64,000 nucleotides of DNA. Origin: Bacillota bacterium (GTDB lineage: Bacteria > Bacillota > Clostridia > Acetivibrionales > DSM-1351). The stretch covers positions 1 through 64,000 of the forward strand of contig JAEWMS010000011.1 of NCBI GenBank assembly GCA_023393115.1, read 5' to 3'. Made by a program: the position numbers and the translations under genes. Positions 33,629 through 41,191 of this stretch are shown piece by piece (position 1 is the first letter of the stretch; each line of letters starts with the position of its first letter). The notes under the pieces were generated by a model. The model did no database searches. It was not told the DNA's origin and was given only the letters and a program-made list of their open reading frames with translations.

Positions 33629-34513
33629 TTGCGAAATAATCAAAAAAAGCATATTCCATACTTATATAGTGGACCGGCGTTAATATTAATATTCGGTGCA
33701 GTAATATATCCCATTCTATATTGTATTTATATCTCATTTACAAATTTAAATATTTATCATTGGAAAAGCTTCGATTTTATCGGAATTGACAATTATATCA
33801 GGGTTTTGACAGGTCTGGATGCGCAATTTTATGTAGTACTACTGCGAACAGTGGTTTGGACAGCTATTAATTTAGCCCTTCAGTTGTTTATCGGACTTGG
33901 TTTGGCTATGTTATTGAACATCGAAGAACTTAAGGGCAGAGGAATAATGAGGACATTATTAATTATTCCATGGGCTATACCGGGCTATATATCAGCTTTA
34001 GTCTGGAAGGGTATGTTTAATTATGATTTCGGCATAGTTAACGCCATTCTTCATTCTGTGGGTATTCCTAAAATATATTGGTTGACAGACCCATTTTTTG
34101 CAATGGTGGCATGCATAGTGACAAATGTATGGCTGGCTACTCCCTTCATCATGCTTGTTTGTTCAGGTGCTCTTCAGAGTATTGACAAAACTATGTATGA
34201 AGCCGCAGAACTAGATGGAGCTTCAGGGCTTTCCAGATTCAGATTTATCACATTTCCACTGATAAAGCCTGTAATAATGCCGGCCATGATTTTTACTGCA
34301 TTTGTTACTTTCAAGCAGTTTGATATTATCTACCTTATGACCGGCGGACTTGCAGGTAAAACAGATGTAGCCTTGACCTATGCTTACAACTATGCCTTTA
34401 ACAGTAGAAACCATTCTATTAGTGCAACTTTTTCAGTTATAATCTTTCTGATCTTACTGGTACTTACTTTTATCAATATGAAAATGTCAAAGGCAGACAA
34501 AGATATATATTAA
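33629..34513 (+). CDS. Maltodextrin ABC transporter permease (MalF type)
   Basis: A 294-residue permease with six helices: YLYSGPALILIFGAVIYPIL near the N terminus, EAAELDGASGLSRFRFITFP as the EAA loop, and a last helix before NMKMSKADKD. TTG (33629) is taken as start because it follows GGAGGTTAAT directly and the hydrophobic region begins about 15 residues later; no ATG lies near an RBS. The RBS is supplied by the 210-bp repeat. It functions with the next permease and the SBP; the ATPase must be shared from elsewhere. Confidence 0.88.
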   Translation: MRNNQKKHIPYLYSGPALILIFGAVIYPILYCIYISFTNLNIYHWKSFDFIGIDNYIRVLTGLDAQFYVVLLRTVVWTAINLALQLFIGLGLAMLLNIEELKGRGIMRTLLIIPWAIPGYISALVWKGMFNYDFGIVNAILHSVGIPKIYWLTDPFFAMVACIVTNVWLATPFIMLVCSGALQSIDKTMYEAAELDGASGLSRFRFITFPLIKPVIMPAMIFTAFVTFKQFDIIYLMTGGLAGKTDVALTYAYNYAFNSRNHSISATFSVIIFLILLVLTFINMKMSKADKDIY

Positions 34514-34557
34514 TGTTTTATTTAGTCGAGGCTATATGATCGCTATGCGGCCCATGG

Positions 34558-34591
34558 CCACTTAAGTATCAAAGCCACTTAAGTATCAAAG
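34558..34591 (+). repeat. 17-bp tandem duplication
   Basis: CCACTTAAGTATCAAAG occurs twice head to tail (34558-34574 and 34575-34591). It lies between the first permease and copy 2 of the 210-bp repeat, next to a GATCGC...GCGACC pairing. Confidence 0.7.
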
Positions 34592-34607
34592 CGACCAAAA
34601 TGGCTTA

Positions 34608-34817
34608 GGAGGTTAGCTTGAAAGACTTCACTAACGTTCGTCTTCCAATCAAACCTATGAATTTATGGCCGTGCGAAATATTCAAAATATTTTCACTACT
34701 TTCAAAAATTTTGAAAACGCACATGGCCAATTAACCTCCTTTATTCGCCTCACAGCGGATATAGGGGAACAGTTTTATATACATTTTGGGCCGCTTTATC
34801 GGCTCATGGAGGTTAAT
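34608..34817 (+). repeat. 210-bp intercistronic repeat, copy 2 (candidate RNA switch)
   Basis: Same layout as the copy at 33416: A, GGAGGTTAG (34608-34616); B, ATTAACCTCC (34730-34739); C, GGAGGTTAAT (34808-34817), directly before ATG 34818. Estimated identity to copy 1 is high (by eye, around 85%). The small hairpin before C changes from GCCGC-TAT-GCGGC to GCCG-CTTTAT-CGGC, keeping a stem. A one-base length difference between A and B shifts the leader frame, so in this copy the TTG frame ends after 38 codons inside block B. Confidence 0.7.
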
Positions 34818-35711
34818 ATGTCCACAATGCAAAAAATAGATCTTAAAACAGGTCGACCTAGATCGATAAATCAATCAAGAAAGTTAATAAAACTGACATT
34901 TGCATATATTATATTAATTATTGCTATAATTATGTCAATGCTTCCCCTACTTTGGATAATTACAACTTCTATAGATACAACCGGAACTCTATCCTCAACC
35001 ATAGTAGGTATTATTCCTAAGGAAATTACCCTTGAAAATTATAAGAAACTGTTTTTTTCATCCTCAAATTCATTTCTGAGATGCTTGAAGAATAGCAGTG
35101 TCGTTGCAATATCAACAACTTGTATAAGTCTGATTCTGGGTATGGTTGCGGCATATGCATACTCCAGGTTCAGATTTTACGGAAGAAAGAGTATCTTGAC
35201 GATGTTTCTGCTACTAAATGCTTTCCCGAGTATTCTGAGCATAGTTGCTTTGTTCAAACTGTTATCTGCGTTTAGCCTGATGAATAGTTTACTTGGGCTT
35301 GTACTGGTCAATTGCGGTGGGCAGCTGATATTTGTTATTTGGAATCTAAAGGGCTATTTTGACACATTACCCTATGAAATTGAGGAAGCGGCTTTTATAG
35401 ATGGAGCCAACAGCCTGCAGATTCTTACTAAGATTCTATTTCCTCTTTCAAAACCGGCTATTGCAGTTACGACACTGTTTGCATTTATGAATACCTGGAA
35501 TGAATACATAATGGCCATGTCCTTTACCACAGATAAAGAAATGTTTACTCTTCCTGTTTTTCTTTGGTCAATACAGAATGCAGGGGATTATAGTATGAAC
35601 TGGCCACTGTTCTGTGCAGGCTCATTAGTTGTTGCCCTACCCATTATGATTGTATTCCTTATCTTACAGCGGTCAATAGTTTCAGGCTTACATATAGGCG
35701 GAGGCAAGTAA
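34818..35711 (+). CDS. Maltodextrin ABC transporter permease (MalG type)
   Basis: A 297-residue permease with six helices and the EAA loop EEAAFIDGANSLQILTKILFPL, ending QRSIVSGLHIGGGK like other MalG subunits. The ATG at 34818 follows GGAGGTTAAT directly; longer in-frame starts lie inside the repeat. Together with the MalF-type subunit it forms the channel of the LacI-controlled importer. Confidence 0.9.
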   Translation: MSTMQKIDLKTGRPRSINQSRKLIKLTFAYIILIIAIIMSMLPLLWIITTSIDTTGTLSSTIVGIIPKEITLENYKKLFFSSSNSFLRCLKNSSVVAISTTCISLILGMVAAYAYSRFRFYGRKSILTMFLLLNAFPSILSIVALFKLLSAFSLMNSLLGLVLVNCGGQLIFVIWNLKGYFDTLPYEIEEAAFIDGANSLQILTKILFPLSKPAIAVTTLFAFMNTWNEYIMAMSFTTDKEMFTLPVFLWSIQNAGDYSMNWPLFCAGSLVVALPIMIVFLILQRSIVSGLHIGGGK

Positions 35712-35805
35712 AAAAATTATTTCTTCAATTATTCCCTGCTTCAATTCAAATTTGGAGTTATACAACTGGCAGTGCATATATTTTATATTTACAACGGAGG
35801 TAGTT

Positions 35806-37500
35806 ATGTTAAAAGAAGCAATATACCACAAGAGTGACAGCTCATATTGTTATGCTCTTGATGAGAATAGTCTGGTAATAAAGCTTAGAACAGGAAAAAA
35901 TGATCTGGATAAAGTTATTCTTTGTTATGGAGACAGATACGAACCGATTCCGGAAATCACAATTTTTCAAGAAGAAATGTCATTAGTTTTTTCAGATGAC
36001 CTTTACGAATACTATGAAATCATTATAAAGCCCGGTTATAACAGGATTTGCTACTACTTTAAGCTTATAGACGGGGATACCGTGGAATACTTAGTACAGG
36101 ATTTATTTTTGAAACAGCCCCCGGTGGAAAGAAACCGATTTTACCTATTTGCCTGTATATGCAAAGGGGATTTATATAAGAAAGACGATTCCTGGCAGGA
36201 TATGATAGTGTATCAAATTTTCGTAGACAGATTTAATAAACAGGACATTGATGCTAATTGGTATAAGCTGCCGAAAGGTCCTGAGATATACGGTGGTAAT
36301 CTGAAAGGAATTATTGAAAAGCTGGATTATTTGTCCGAGCTGGGGATTAACTGCTTATACCTTACACCGATTTTTGAATCTGATAGCAGTCATAAATATG
36401 ATATTAAGGATTACTATAAAATAGATTCAACTTTTGGTGACGGAAAAATTTTTCGTGAATTAGTGAACAAATGCCATGACCGAGGAATTAAGGTAATTCT
36501 TGACGCTGTATTTAATCATACCAGCAATCACTTTTTTGCTTTCGAAGATATTCTCATTAATAAAGATAAATCAAAATACTTTGACTGGTATTTGTTTAAC
36601 GGCTCAGGCAAATATGATACTTTTGGTTCTGAAGAGACCATGCCCAAGGTAAATACTGCAAATAAAAATGCAAAAAAGTATTTTCTTGAGATTTCAAGGT
36701 ATTGGATTGAGCACTATGATATTGATGGCTGGAGGCTTGATGTTGCAAATGAAATTGACCACAATTTCTGGCGTGATTTCAGGCGAGCAGTAAAAGAGAC
36801 TAAGGAAGATTTGTTTATAGTTGGTGAATTGTGGGACGGTTGTGACAGCTATTCCCAGGGCGATCAATTTGATTCCATCATGAATTATCCACTGAGGGAA
36901 TTTCTGACTGACTATATTGCAAAAGAGAGAATTTCAACAGAGCAATTTGATGCTTATGTAAATAAGTATTTTAGTAAATTCAAACTGAATATGAGAAATT
37001 GCATGCTTAACTTAATAGATACTCATGATACAAGCAGATTTTTATACGAGTGTAATGAAGACATTGAGAAACTAAAGCTGGCAATGTTTTTCCTCACTAC
37101 ATGTATCGGAATTCCAATGATATATTACGGAGATGAAGCCGGTCTGACAGGTGCAAATGACCCTGACTGCCGCAGAACAATTGACTTCGATAAAATGAAT
37201 ACCGACGTGTTTGACACCTATAAGAAAATGATTTCTCTGAGAAAAACACTGACGGCCTTGAGAAGAGGTAGTTTTAAGACAGTCCTGACTAGTGACGATG
37301 TGTATGTTTTCAAAAGATTTTCTGAGGAGCAGGAACTATACGTTGTTTTCAACAAAGGTAAAAATTCATGTGAAATAGAGCTTGATTTGTCCGGTACAAA
37401 GGTTGTTGACCATATGAGTGGAAAAGAATACCTAAACAACGACAACACATTCAAATTGATTATAAATCCATATGAGAAGTATATTTTGGAAGTCCTGTAA
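35806..37500 (+). CDS. GH13 neopullulanase/cyclomaltodextrinase-type amylase
   Basis: A 564-residue cytoplasmic enzyme. An N-terminal beta-sandwich (about 1-120, CBM34-like) precedes the GH13 barrel. Conserved regions: DAVFNHTS (region I, about 233-240), GWRLDVANE with nucleophile Asp312, VGELWD with acid/base Glu341, and IDTHDTSR with Asp408. A C-terminal beta domain follows. The N-terminal domain and the absence of a signal peptide fit the GH13_20 group, which hydrolyses cyclodextrins, pullulan and maltodextrins. It is the last gene of the LacI locus and should degrade sugars brought in by the importer. The start at 35806 follows CGGAGG. Confidence 0.9.
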   Translation: MLKEAIYHKSDSSYCYALDENSLVIKLRTGKNDLDKVILCYGDRYEPIPEITIFQEEMSLVFSDDLYEYYEIIIKPGYNRICYYFKLIDGDTVEYLVQDLFLKQPPVERNRFYLFACICKGDLYKKDDSWQDMIVYQIFVDRFNKQDIDANWYKLPKGPEIYGGNLKGIIEKLDYLSELGINCLYLTPIFESDSSHKYDIKDYYKIDSTFGDGKIFRELVNKCHDRGIKVILDAVFNHTSNHFFAFEDILINKDKSKYFDWYLFNGSGKYDTFGSEETMPKVNTANKNAKKYFLEISRYWIEHYDIDGWRLDVANEIDHNFWRDFRRAVKETKEDLFIVGELWDGCDSYSQGDQFDSIMNYPLREFLTDYIAKERISTEQFDAYVNKYFSKFKLNMRNCMLNLIDTHDTSRFLYECNEDIEKLKLAMFFLTTCIGIPMIYYGDEAGLTGANDPDCRRTIDFDKMNTDVFDTYKKMISLRKTLTALRRGSFKTVLTSDDVYVFKRFSEEQELYVVFNKGKNSCEIELDLSGTKVVDHMSGKEYLNNDNTFKLIINPYEKYILEVL

Positions 37501-37524
37501 CACTTCATATACCAGATTTAAGTA

Positions 37525-37572
37525 AACCTCCAGATTGATGTTAGAATAAATATATCAATTTGGAGGTTTTTT
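37525..37572 (+). terminator. Terminator of the maltodextrin locus
   Basis: AACCTCCAGATTGAT (37525-37539) pairs with ATCAATTTGGAGGTT (about 37555-37569) with one mismatch, followed by T6. Confidence 0.8.
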
Positions 37573-37815
37573 ATGGGACCCATACTGATAATGATATTGA
37601 TACTGATAATGCCGAGCGGAAGAATGTATTTATAGCCCCATGTGTTTCAGGAACATCTCATAAAATTATTGGTATACCCTTGCTCAAATTACTGGTATAG
37701 AGCGTATGATACGGCAGATAGGGATAGAAAGATATATCTCGAAATGATTTAAAATGATATAATTGGTAGTAATTTGAGACTTGATTCACATATATTACTT
37801 GGAGGAAAAAACAAC

Positions 37816-38280
37816 ATGAAAAATATCAAATCATTATTAATATCAATAATATTAATTTTCAATATGTTTGGCATAACGGCTTGCAGCAATGTACCATCAC
37901 CCACTGAAAAAACGAGTGAATCAACTGCTCCTCAGACCGTGGGTCAAGTTACTCAGAAGGCTTCCGAAGAACAAAAAAGCAATGATATTGAAATAACTTT
38001 AAGTATATTTAATATAAATAAAGAAGCTATTTACGGCGAAAAAATAAAAACTGAAAAGACTAATTTACTTGAAATAATGAGCGATATTGCCGCTCTAAAG
38101 CTGAAGACTGAAGACAGTGAGGGTGGTAAGTTTATCGTCTCAATTATGGATATTTCTTATGATTACGGACAATATTGGAATTGTTACATAAACGGAGAAA
38201 GTTTGCTAGAAAACATTAACTTATGTGAAGTTAAAAATAACGATGTTGTGGACTTTCGATATGAAAAGGTAGGAGAATAA
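37816..38280 (+). CDS. DUF4430-domain lipoprotein
   Basis: A 154-residue lipoprotein. The signal peptide ends in FGITACSNV (Cys about residue 23), followed by a Ser/Thr/Gln/Glu linker to about 60. The rest resembles DUF4430, found at the C terminus of transcobalamin-like proteins: LSIFNINKEAIYGEKIK, then YGQYWNCYINGE and NNDVVDFRYEK. The W-x-x-Y-x-x-G core is the family hallmark. Ligand unknown. TTGGAGG precedes the ATG at 37816. It stands alone, and the preceding 240 bases show only short decayed frames. Confidence 0.75.
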   Translation: MKNIKSLLISIILIFNMFGITACSNVPSPTEKTSESTAPQTVGQVTQKASEEQKSNDIEITLSIFNINKEAIYGEKIKTEKTNLLEIMSDIAALKLKTEDSEGGKFIVSIMDISYDYGQYWNCYINGESLLENINLCEVKNNDVVDFRYEKVGE

Positions 38281-38371
38281 AAGGGGTACTATCCAACTAG
38301 TCATCTGATAATTGTTTATAGTAGTAGTATTAGAACTTCTCAGAATGATGTTTATAGAAGTCCACAAAGGC

Positions 38372-38566
38372 CTAATCCAGGCTGTAATATTTGTGCATCA
38401 GATATTTGAATGTAACCGTCCCCCCTCCCGTGTCCTCTTTGAAGTCGTTGGTATCAAAGTTGTCACTTACGGAGATAAACCGCGTATGGAACAGTGGAAA
38501 TCTTTGTTTGATGTAATAGCCGGTTTCGATGCTGTTCCGTCCAAACCTACACTTGGTCTTCCTCAA
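38372..38566 (-). pseudogene. Fragment of a large serine recombinase
   Basis: The minus-strand reading of 64 codons gives CRFGRNSIETGYYI, then RFISVSDNFDTNDFKEDTGG and FKYLMHKYYSLD. This closely follows the catalytic-domain segment of large serine recombinases of the TndX/CcrB type, where the family reads SRFGRNYIETG...RFISVNDNFDS...FKNLIHKYYSKD. The N-terminal catalytic Ser region and all of the C-terminal DNA-binding part are missing, and TAG ends the frame. It is therefore a remnant of an integrase of an excised or decayed element. The family match is from memory. Confidence 0.7.
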
Positions 38567-38595
38567 CTAATATTAAGAAAAATTTTATTGAAATG

Positions 38596-38727
38596 TTATT
38601 TCTTTTTATTATTACATTTCTCAATGAGTACTAGAATTCCGGTGACGGTCAACAATCCAGCAAAGATTAAAATCATTATAATCCGTTCTTCCTGAGTCGC
38701 TTGTAAAAAATCATAACCGATTCCCAT
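38596..38727 (-). CDS. 43-residue single-span membrane protein (toxin-like)
   Basis: A very short gene with a good RBS (AAAGGAG, 8 bases before ATG). It encodes 43 residues: a polar N terminus (MGIGYDFLQATQEER), one membrane helix (IIMILIFAGLLTVTGILVLI) and a basic tail (KCNNKKK). Size and layout resemble TxpA/Fst-type or holin-like toxins. No such family can be confirmed by eye. It diverges from a Cro-type regulator gene, sharing twin operators, and lies next to a serine-recombinase remnant. It could equally be a small accessory protein of the former mobile element. Confidence 0.65.
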   Translation of the reverse strand: MGIGYDFLQATQEERIIMILIFAGLLTVTGILVLIEKCNNKKK

Positions 38728-38828
38728 AATAATTTCTCCTTTGTTTTTTATTCTCTATGCTCGTAGGCAAAGCTTATCAATAAAATGCCCATGGCATTAA
38801 CGCTAAGCGCTATAACTGCTCTTTGAAC

Positions 38829-38850
38829 TTATGTCCAATATTGAGCATAA
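38829..38850. promoter_or_regulatory. Operator 1 of the divergent Cro/small-protein pair
   Basis: The site begins TTATGTCC and ends GCATAA; its TTATG/CATAA arms form an inverted repeat. The copy at 38855 has the same ends, 26 bases away centre to centre. Confidence 0.65.
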
Positions 38851-38854
38851 CCAT

Positions 38855-38876
38855 TTATGTCCATTATAGGGCATAA
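38855..38876. promoter_or_regulatory. Operator 2 of the divergent Cro/small-protein pair
   Basis: TTATGTCC...GGGCATAA is a 22-base palindrome-like site with the same ends as the copy at 38829. Its inner bases CC/GG make the symmetry better than in operator 1. It lies 30 bases before the start of the regulator gene. Confidence 0.65.
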
Positions 38877-38905
38877 TTTAGAAAAGGTAAAGGGGGTGAA
38901 TCAAA

Positions 38906-39115
38906 CTGATTTCGTATGCTCCTCTATGGGAAACTATGAAAAGAAAGGGTGCCACAACCTATACACTCCGTTACAGAGACAAAGATGAAAATATCAGTGG
39001 ATCCACATTATTGCGATTACAAAATAATGAATCCGTTTCTACAAATACGTTAAACACTCTCTGCAAAATCCTTGATTGCGAGCTTTCGGATGTGGCTAAA
39101 TATGAGCCGGACTAA
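38906..39115 (+). CDS. Cro/C1-type HTH regulator with apparent CTG start
   Basis: A 69-residue helix-turn-helix protein: ISYAPLWETMKRKGATTYTL, then a changed middle, then SVSTNTLNTLCKILDCELSD and the ending VAKYEPD. This is the compact PF13443-type family, in which members start MISY(E/A)PLW. Here the codon for that Met is CTG, with AAGGGGG 9 bases upstream and an in-frame TGA two codons earlier, so no ATG, GTG or TTG start is possible before residue 11. The linker DKDENISGSTLLRLQNNE replaces the usual recognition-helix spacing and may be altered. It probably autoregulates and represses the divergent 43-residue protein. Confidence 0.7.
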   Translation: MISYAPLWETMKRKGATTYTLRYRDKDENISGSTLLRLQNNESVSTNTLNTLCKILDCELSDVAKYEPD

Positions 39116-39144
39116 AAGACCACCCTCCCCGGTGGTCTTTTTTT
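39116..39144 (+). terminator. Terminator of the Cro-type gene
   Basis: AAAGACCACC and GGTGGTCTTT pair perfectly around CTCCCC, with a T7 tail, immediately after the stop codon. Confidence 0.85.
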
Positions 39145-39530
39145 CTACTGACAATCAGGGCTTTTGTGTCTACAAAGCTCGTTGCATTCATTCCTTCCTC
39201 TGGTCGGAACTATATGGGCACTCATGCACTACTCTGATACTTAGTTTTGGAGTTGATTTAAAGGGACCTCAGAAATGCTAGGACATTTAGTAATAGGCAT
39301 TACTCCTGTTACGTATGTAAATGTTGTAACTCAAAATAAAGTGCAAGCAGTCAATACAAATATCAATTTTAGTAATGAGAAACCGGACACTGAAAAACCA
39401 CTCTTCGAACCTCGGAGCATACACCTACAGCTCTGGGAATCAAATCCATTCCCGTTCTTACCCCGCCGGGAGGCCAGAGGGGACTACGGGGAGACTGGTC
39501 TCCCGTAAGGCGCTTCGCGTTTTTTGTTAT
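39145..39530. other. Non-coding stretch with hairpins, no gene assigned
   Basis: No gene is supported here. Open frames run into the tRNA region and lack any RBS. The 3' part is GC-richer and holds the hairpins CGGGGAGAC-TG-GTCTCCCG (about 39487-39505) and GCGTTTTTT-GTTAT-AAAAAACGC (about 39518-39540). It may be part of the decayed element to its left. Confidence 0.4.
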
Positions 39531-39566
39531 AAAAAACGCCTGTGTTTTCCACAGAAAACACAGGCG
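39531..39566 (-). terminator. Terminator of tRNA-Ser(GGA)
   Basis: GCCTGTGTTTTC / GAAAACACAGGC hairpin followed on the minus strand by TTTTTT, directly downstream of the tRNA 3' end. Confidence 0.85.
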
Positions 39567-39569
39567 CCG

Positions 39570-39660
39570 TGGCGGAGAGAGAGAGATTCGAACTCTCGGA
39601 GGCGGTTAAACCTCACACGATTTCCAGTCGTGCGCCTTAGACCAGCTCAGCCATCTCTCC
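39570..39660 (-). tRNA. tRNA-Ser (anticodon GGA)
   Basis: The minus strand starts GGAGAGATGGCTGAG and ends with TTCGAATC in the T arm and an encoded CCA. The acceptor stem GGAGAGA/TCTCTCC closes. The anticodon loop CTGGAAA gives GGA. A long variable arm (TGAGG...CCTC) is as expected for serine tRNA. Bases 39570-39572 encode the 3' CCA. Confidence 0.95.
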
Positions 39661-40179
39661 AGATAAAATATTTAGTTACGGCTTAAGCCGCTTTTATATT
39701 TTACATTACACCCAAGTACTTGTCAATAATAAACTGTTATAAACTAAAAGGTATTATATCCCTTTGGACACAGCTATTAACAGTGTAATATCTATATATC
39801 CGTTATATAATAGTTGTATGAAATACCCTTAACAATAACTATCGCCGGCCCTAAAAGAGCCGGTCTTTTTTTGCTTAAATATTTCAAGTCAGACTGATGA
39901 AGCTATTCTCCTGCCCTCCCTTCCAAAGCCCAATTTTGAAGCCAGTTTCCTGTGTAACCTTCTATTATGAACCTGAACAAACCTAACCTATTAAACTAAA
40001 ATTATGGTAAAATATTATTTAGTACGAAAATACTAATCTTCCCGTAATTTAGTCAGCAACGTATCCAGTGTCAGGAAGTGGAGTTATAAAAGCGATAAAC
40101 CTAATCTTATATTTAACAATAAATTTTGAACAATTAATTGAAGAATAAATATGAACAGTTTTTGTTAGGGGGAGTCCAT
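39661..40179. other. Intergenic region with an orphan terminator
   Basis: No gene seen in these 519 bases. The region includes the tRNA-Ser promoter side and, at 39845-39872, a rho-independent terminator not attached to any coding region. From about 39900 to 40130 nothing is recognised. Confidence 0.4.
39845..39872 (+). terminator. Orphan terminator, possible small RNA 3' end
   Basis: CCGGC-CCTAAAAGA-GCCGG followed by T7 on the plus strand. No gene ends upstream. A TATAAT box stands at about 39805-39810 with a poor -35, so a short transcript of about 60 bases is conceivable. Confidence 0.5.
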
Positions 40180-41088
40180 TTGCAGGAAATAGAAAAATTG
40201 ATAGTTTATTTTACTATTTACGGCTTTGTTGGATGGTTATGTGAAGTTATTTACTGTTCAATTTTATCTAAAAAAATTGCGAACAGAGGGTTTTTAGCGG
40301 GGCCCGTCTGTCCCGTATATGGTTTTGGAGCCCTTTTTCTCATTTGGCTCCTCAGCCCAATAGCTTATAGTATTCCAATAATATTTTTAAGCGGTATGGT
40401 GATTACAAGTACCGTTGAGTATGTAACGGGCTGGCTGCTTGAGACTTTTTTCGGAACAAGATGGTGGGATTACAGCAATAAAAAGTTTAATCTTGAGGGG
40501 CGTGTATGCCTAGAAAACTCTATATATTTCGGAATTATGGGAGTCCTGCTCATTAAGGCTATTCATCCGGGTATTGAATACCTTGTAGGCAGTATACCCT
40601 ACTTATATCTGAACATACTATGTATTGGAATCGCGGTCGGGTTTATCATGGATTGCATTTTTACCCTTAATACTCTTGTGAATCTTAATGAAAGGTTAAG
40701 AAAACTCTATGAATTTACAGAGGAACTTCGCAAGAATAAGGACATTCAGGAATGGTTTAACGAACAGGATTTCCTAAAAAGTTTTGATAAATTAAAATCC
40801 ATAATTGAAGAAGGTAAAGCCGGTATTAATCAAAAACTCGGACTGGGGAAACAAAATATAACCACAAAGCTGGAAGAAAGCAAATCAAGTATACATAAAC
40901 TAGAAGACAGTAAGAATGAACTGAATAAAAAGCTTCGGGACAAATTTGATGAACTCACTGCTCAAAAGGGAAGCGGTCACAGATTAATAAAAGCCTTCCC
41001 GGGTATGCGGAGTGTGAAGTATAACGTTCAACTTGGGCATTTACGGGAGGCCCTTAAAGAGTTAAAGCAAAAGGTAAAAAGCAAATAA
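40180..41088 (+). CDS. PF06541 (putative ABC-transporter type IV / CmpB) membrane protein
   Basis: A 302-residue protein. The N-terminal two thirds (to about residue 175) is a membrane domain with family landmarks: YGFVGWLCEVIYCS, NRGFLAGPVCPVYGFGAL, and ETFFGTRWWDYSN followed by LEGRVCLENSIYFG. These identify PF06541. The C-terminal third is a charged coiled coil (many Glu/Lys repeats). Function is not established. TTG at 40180 is taken as start because GGGGGAG lies 5 bases upstream; a TTG at 40138 has no RBS. A terminator follows at 41153. Confidence 0.82.
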   Translation: MQEIEKLIVYFTIYGFVGWLCEVIYCSILSKKIANRGFLAGPVCPVYGFGALFLIWLLSPIAYSIPIIFLSGMVITSTVEYVTGWLLETFFGTRWWDYSNKKFNLEGRVCLENSIYFGIMGVLLIKAIHPGIEYLVGSIPYLYLNILCIGIAVGFIMDCIFTLNTLVNLNERLRKLYEFTEELRKNKDIQEWFNEQDFLKSFDKLKSIIEEGKAGINQKLGLGKQNITTKLEESKSSIHKLEDSKNELNKKLRDKFDELTAQKGSGHRLIKAFPGMRSVKYNVQLGHLREALKELKQKVKSK

Positions 41089-41152
41089 TAAATAAATAAT
41101 TAATTAATAATAAAAATAAATAATAAATAGATTAACCAAACACATACCATGA

Positions 41153-41182
41153 AAATCCTGCTGTAGAGGCGGGATTTTTTTT
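41153..41182 (+). terminator. Terminator after the PF06541 gene
   Basis: AAATCC(T)GC pairs with GC(G)GGATTT, with an eight-T tail. Confidence 0.75.
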
Positions 41183-41191
41183 ATTACCATA

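Noticed and set aside
37576..37773. Possible decayed gene between the GH13 terminator and the DUF4430 gene
   Set aside because: Short frames with Asp/Asn repeats are present, but none has an RBS or a recognisable family.
38312..38695. A 127-codon plus-strand open frame
   Set aside because: It is antisense to the recombinase fragment, whose protein match is much better, and it overlaps the 43-residue gene on the other strand.
39275..39686. Two overlapping plus-strand open frames (77 and 103 codons)
   Set aside because: One runs through the tRNA-Ser gene antisense; neither has an RBS or recognisable features.
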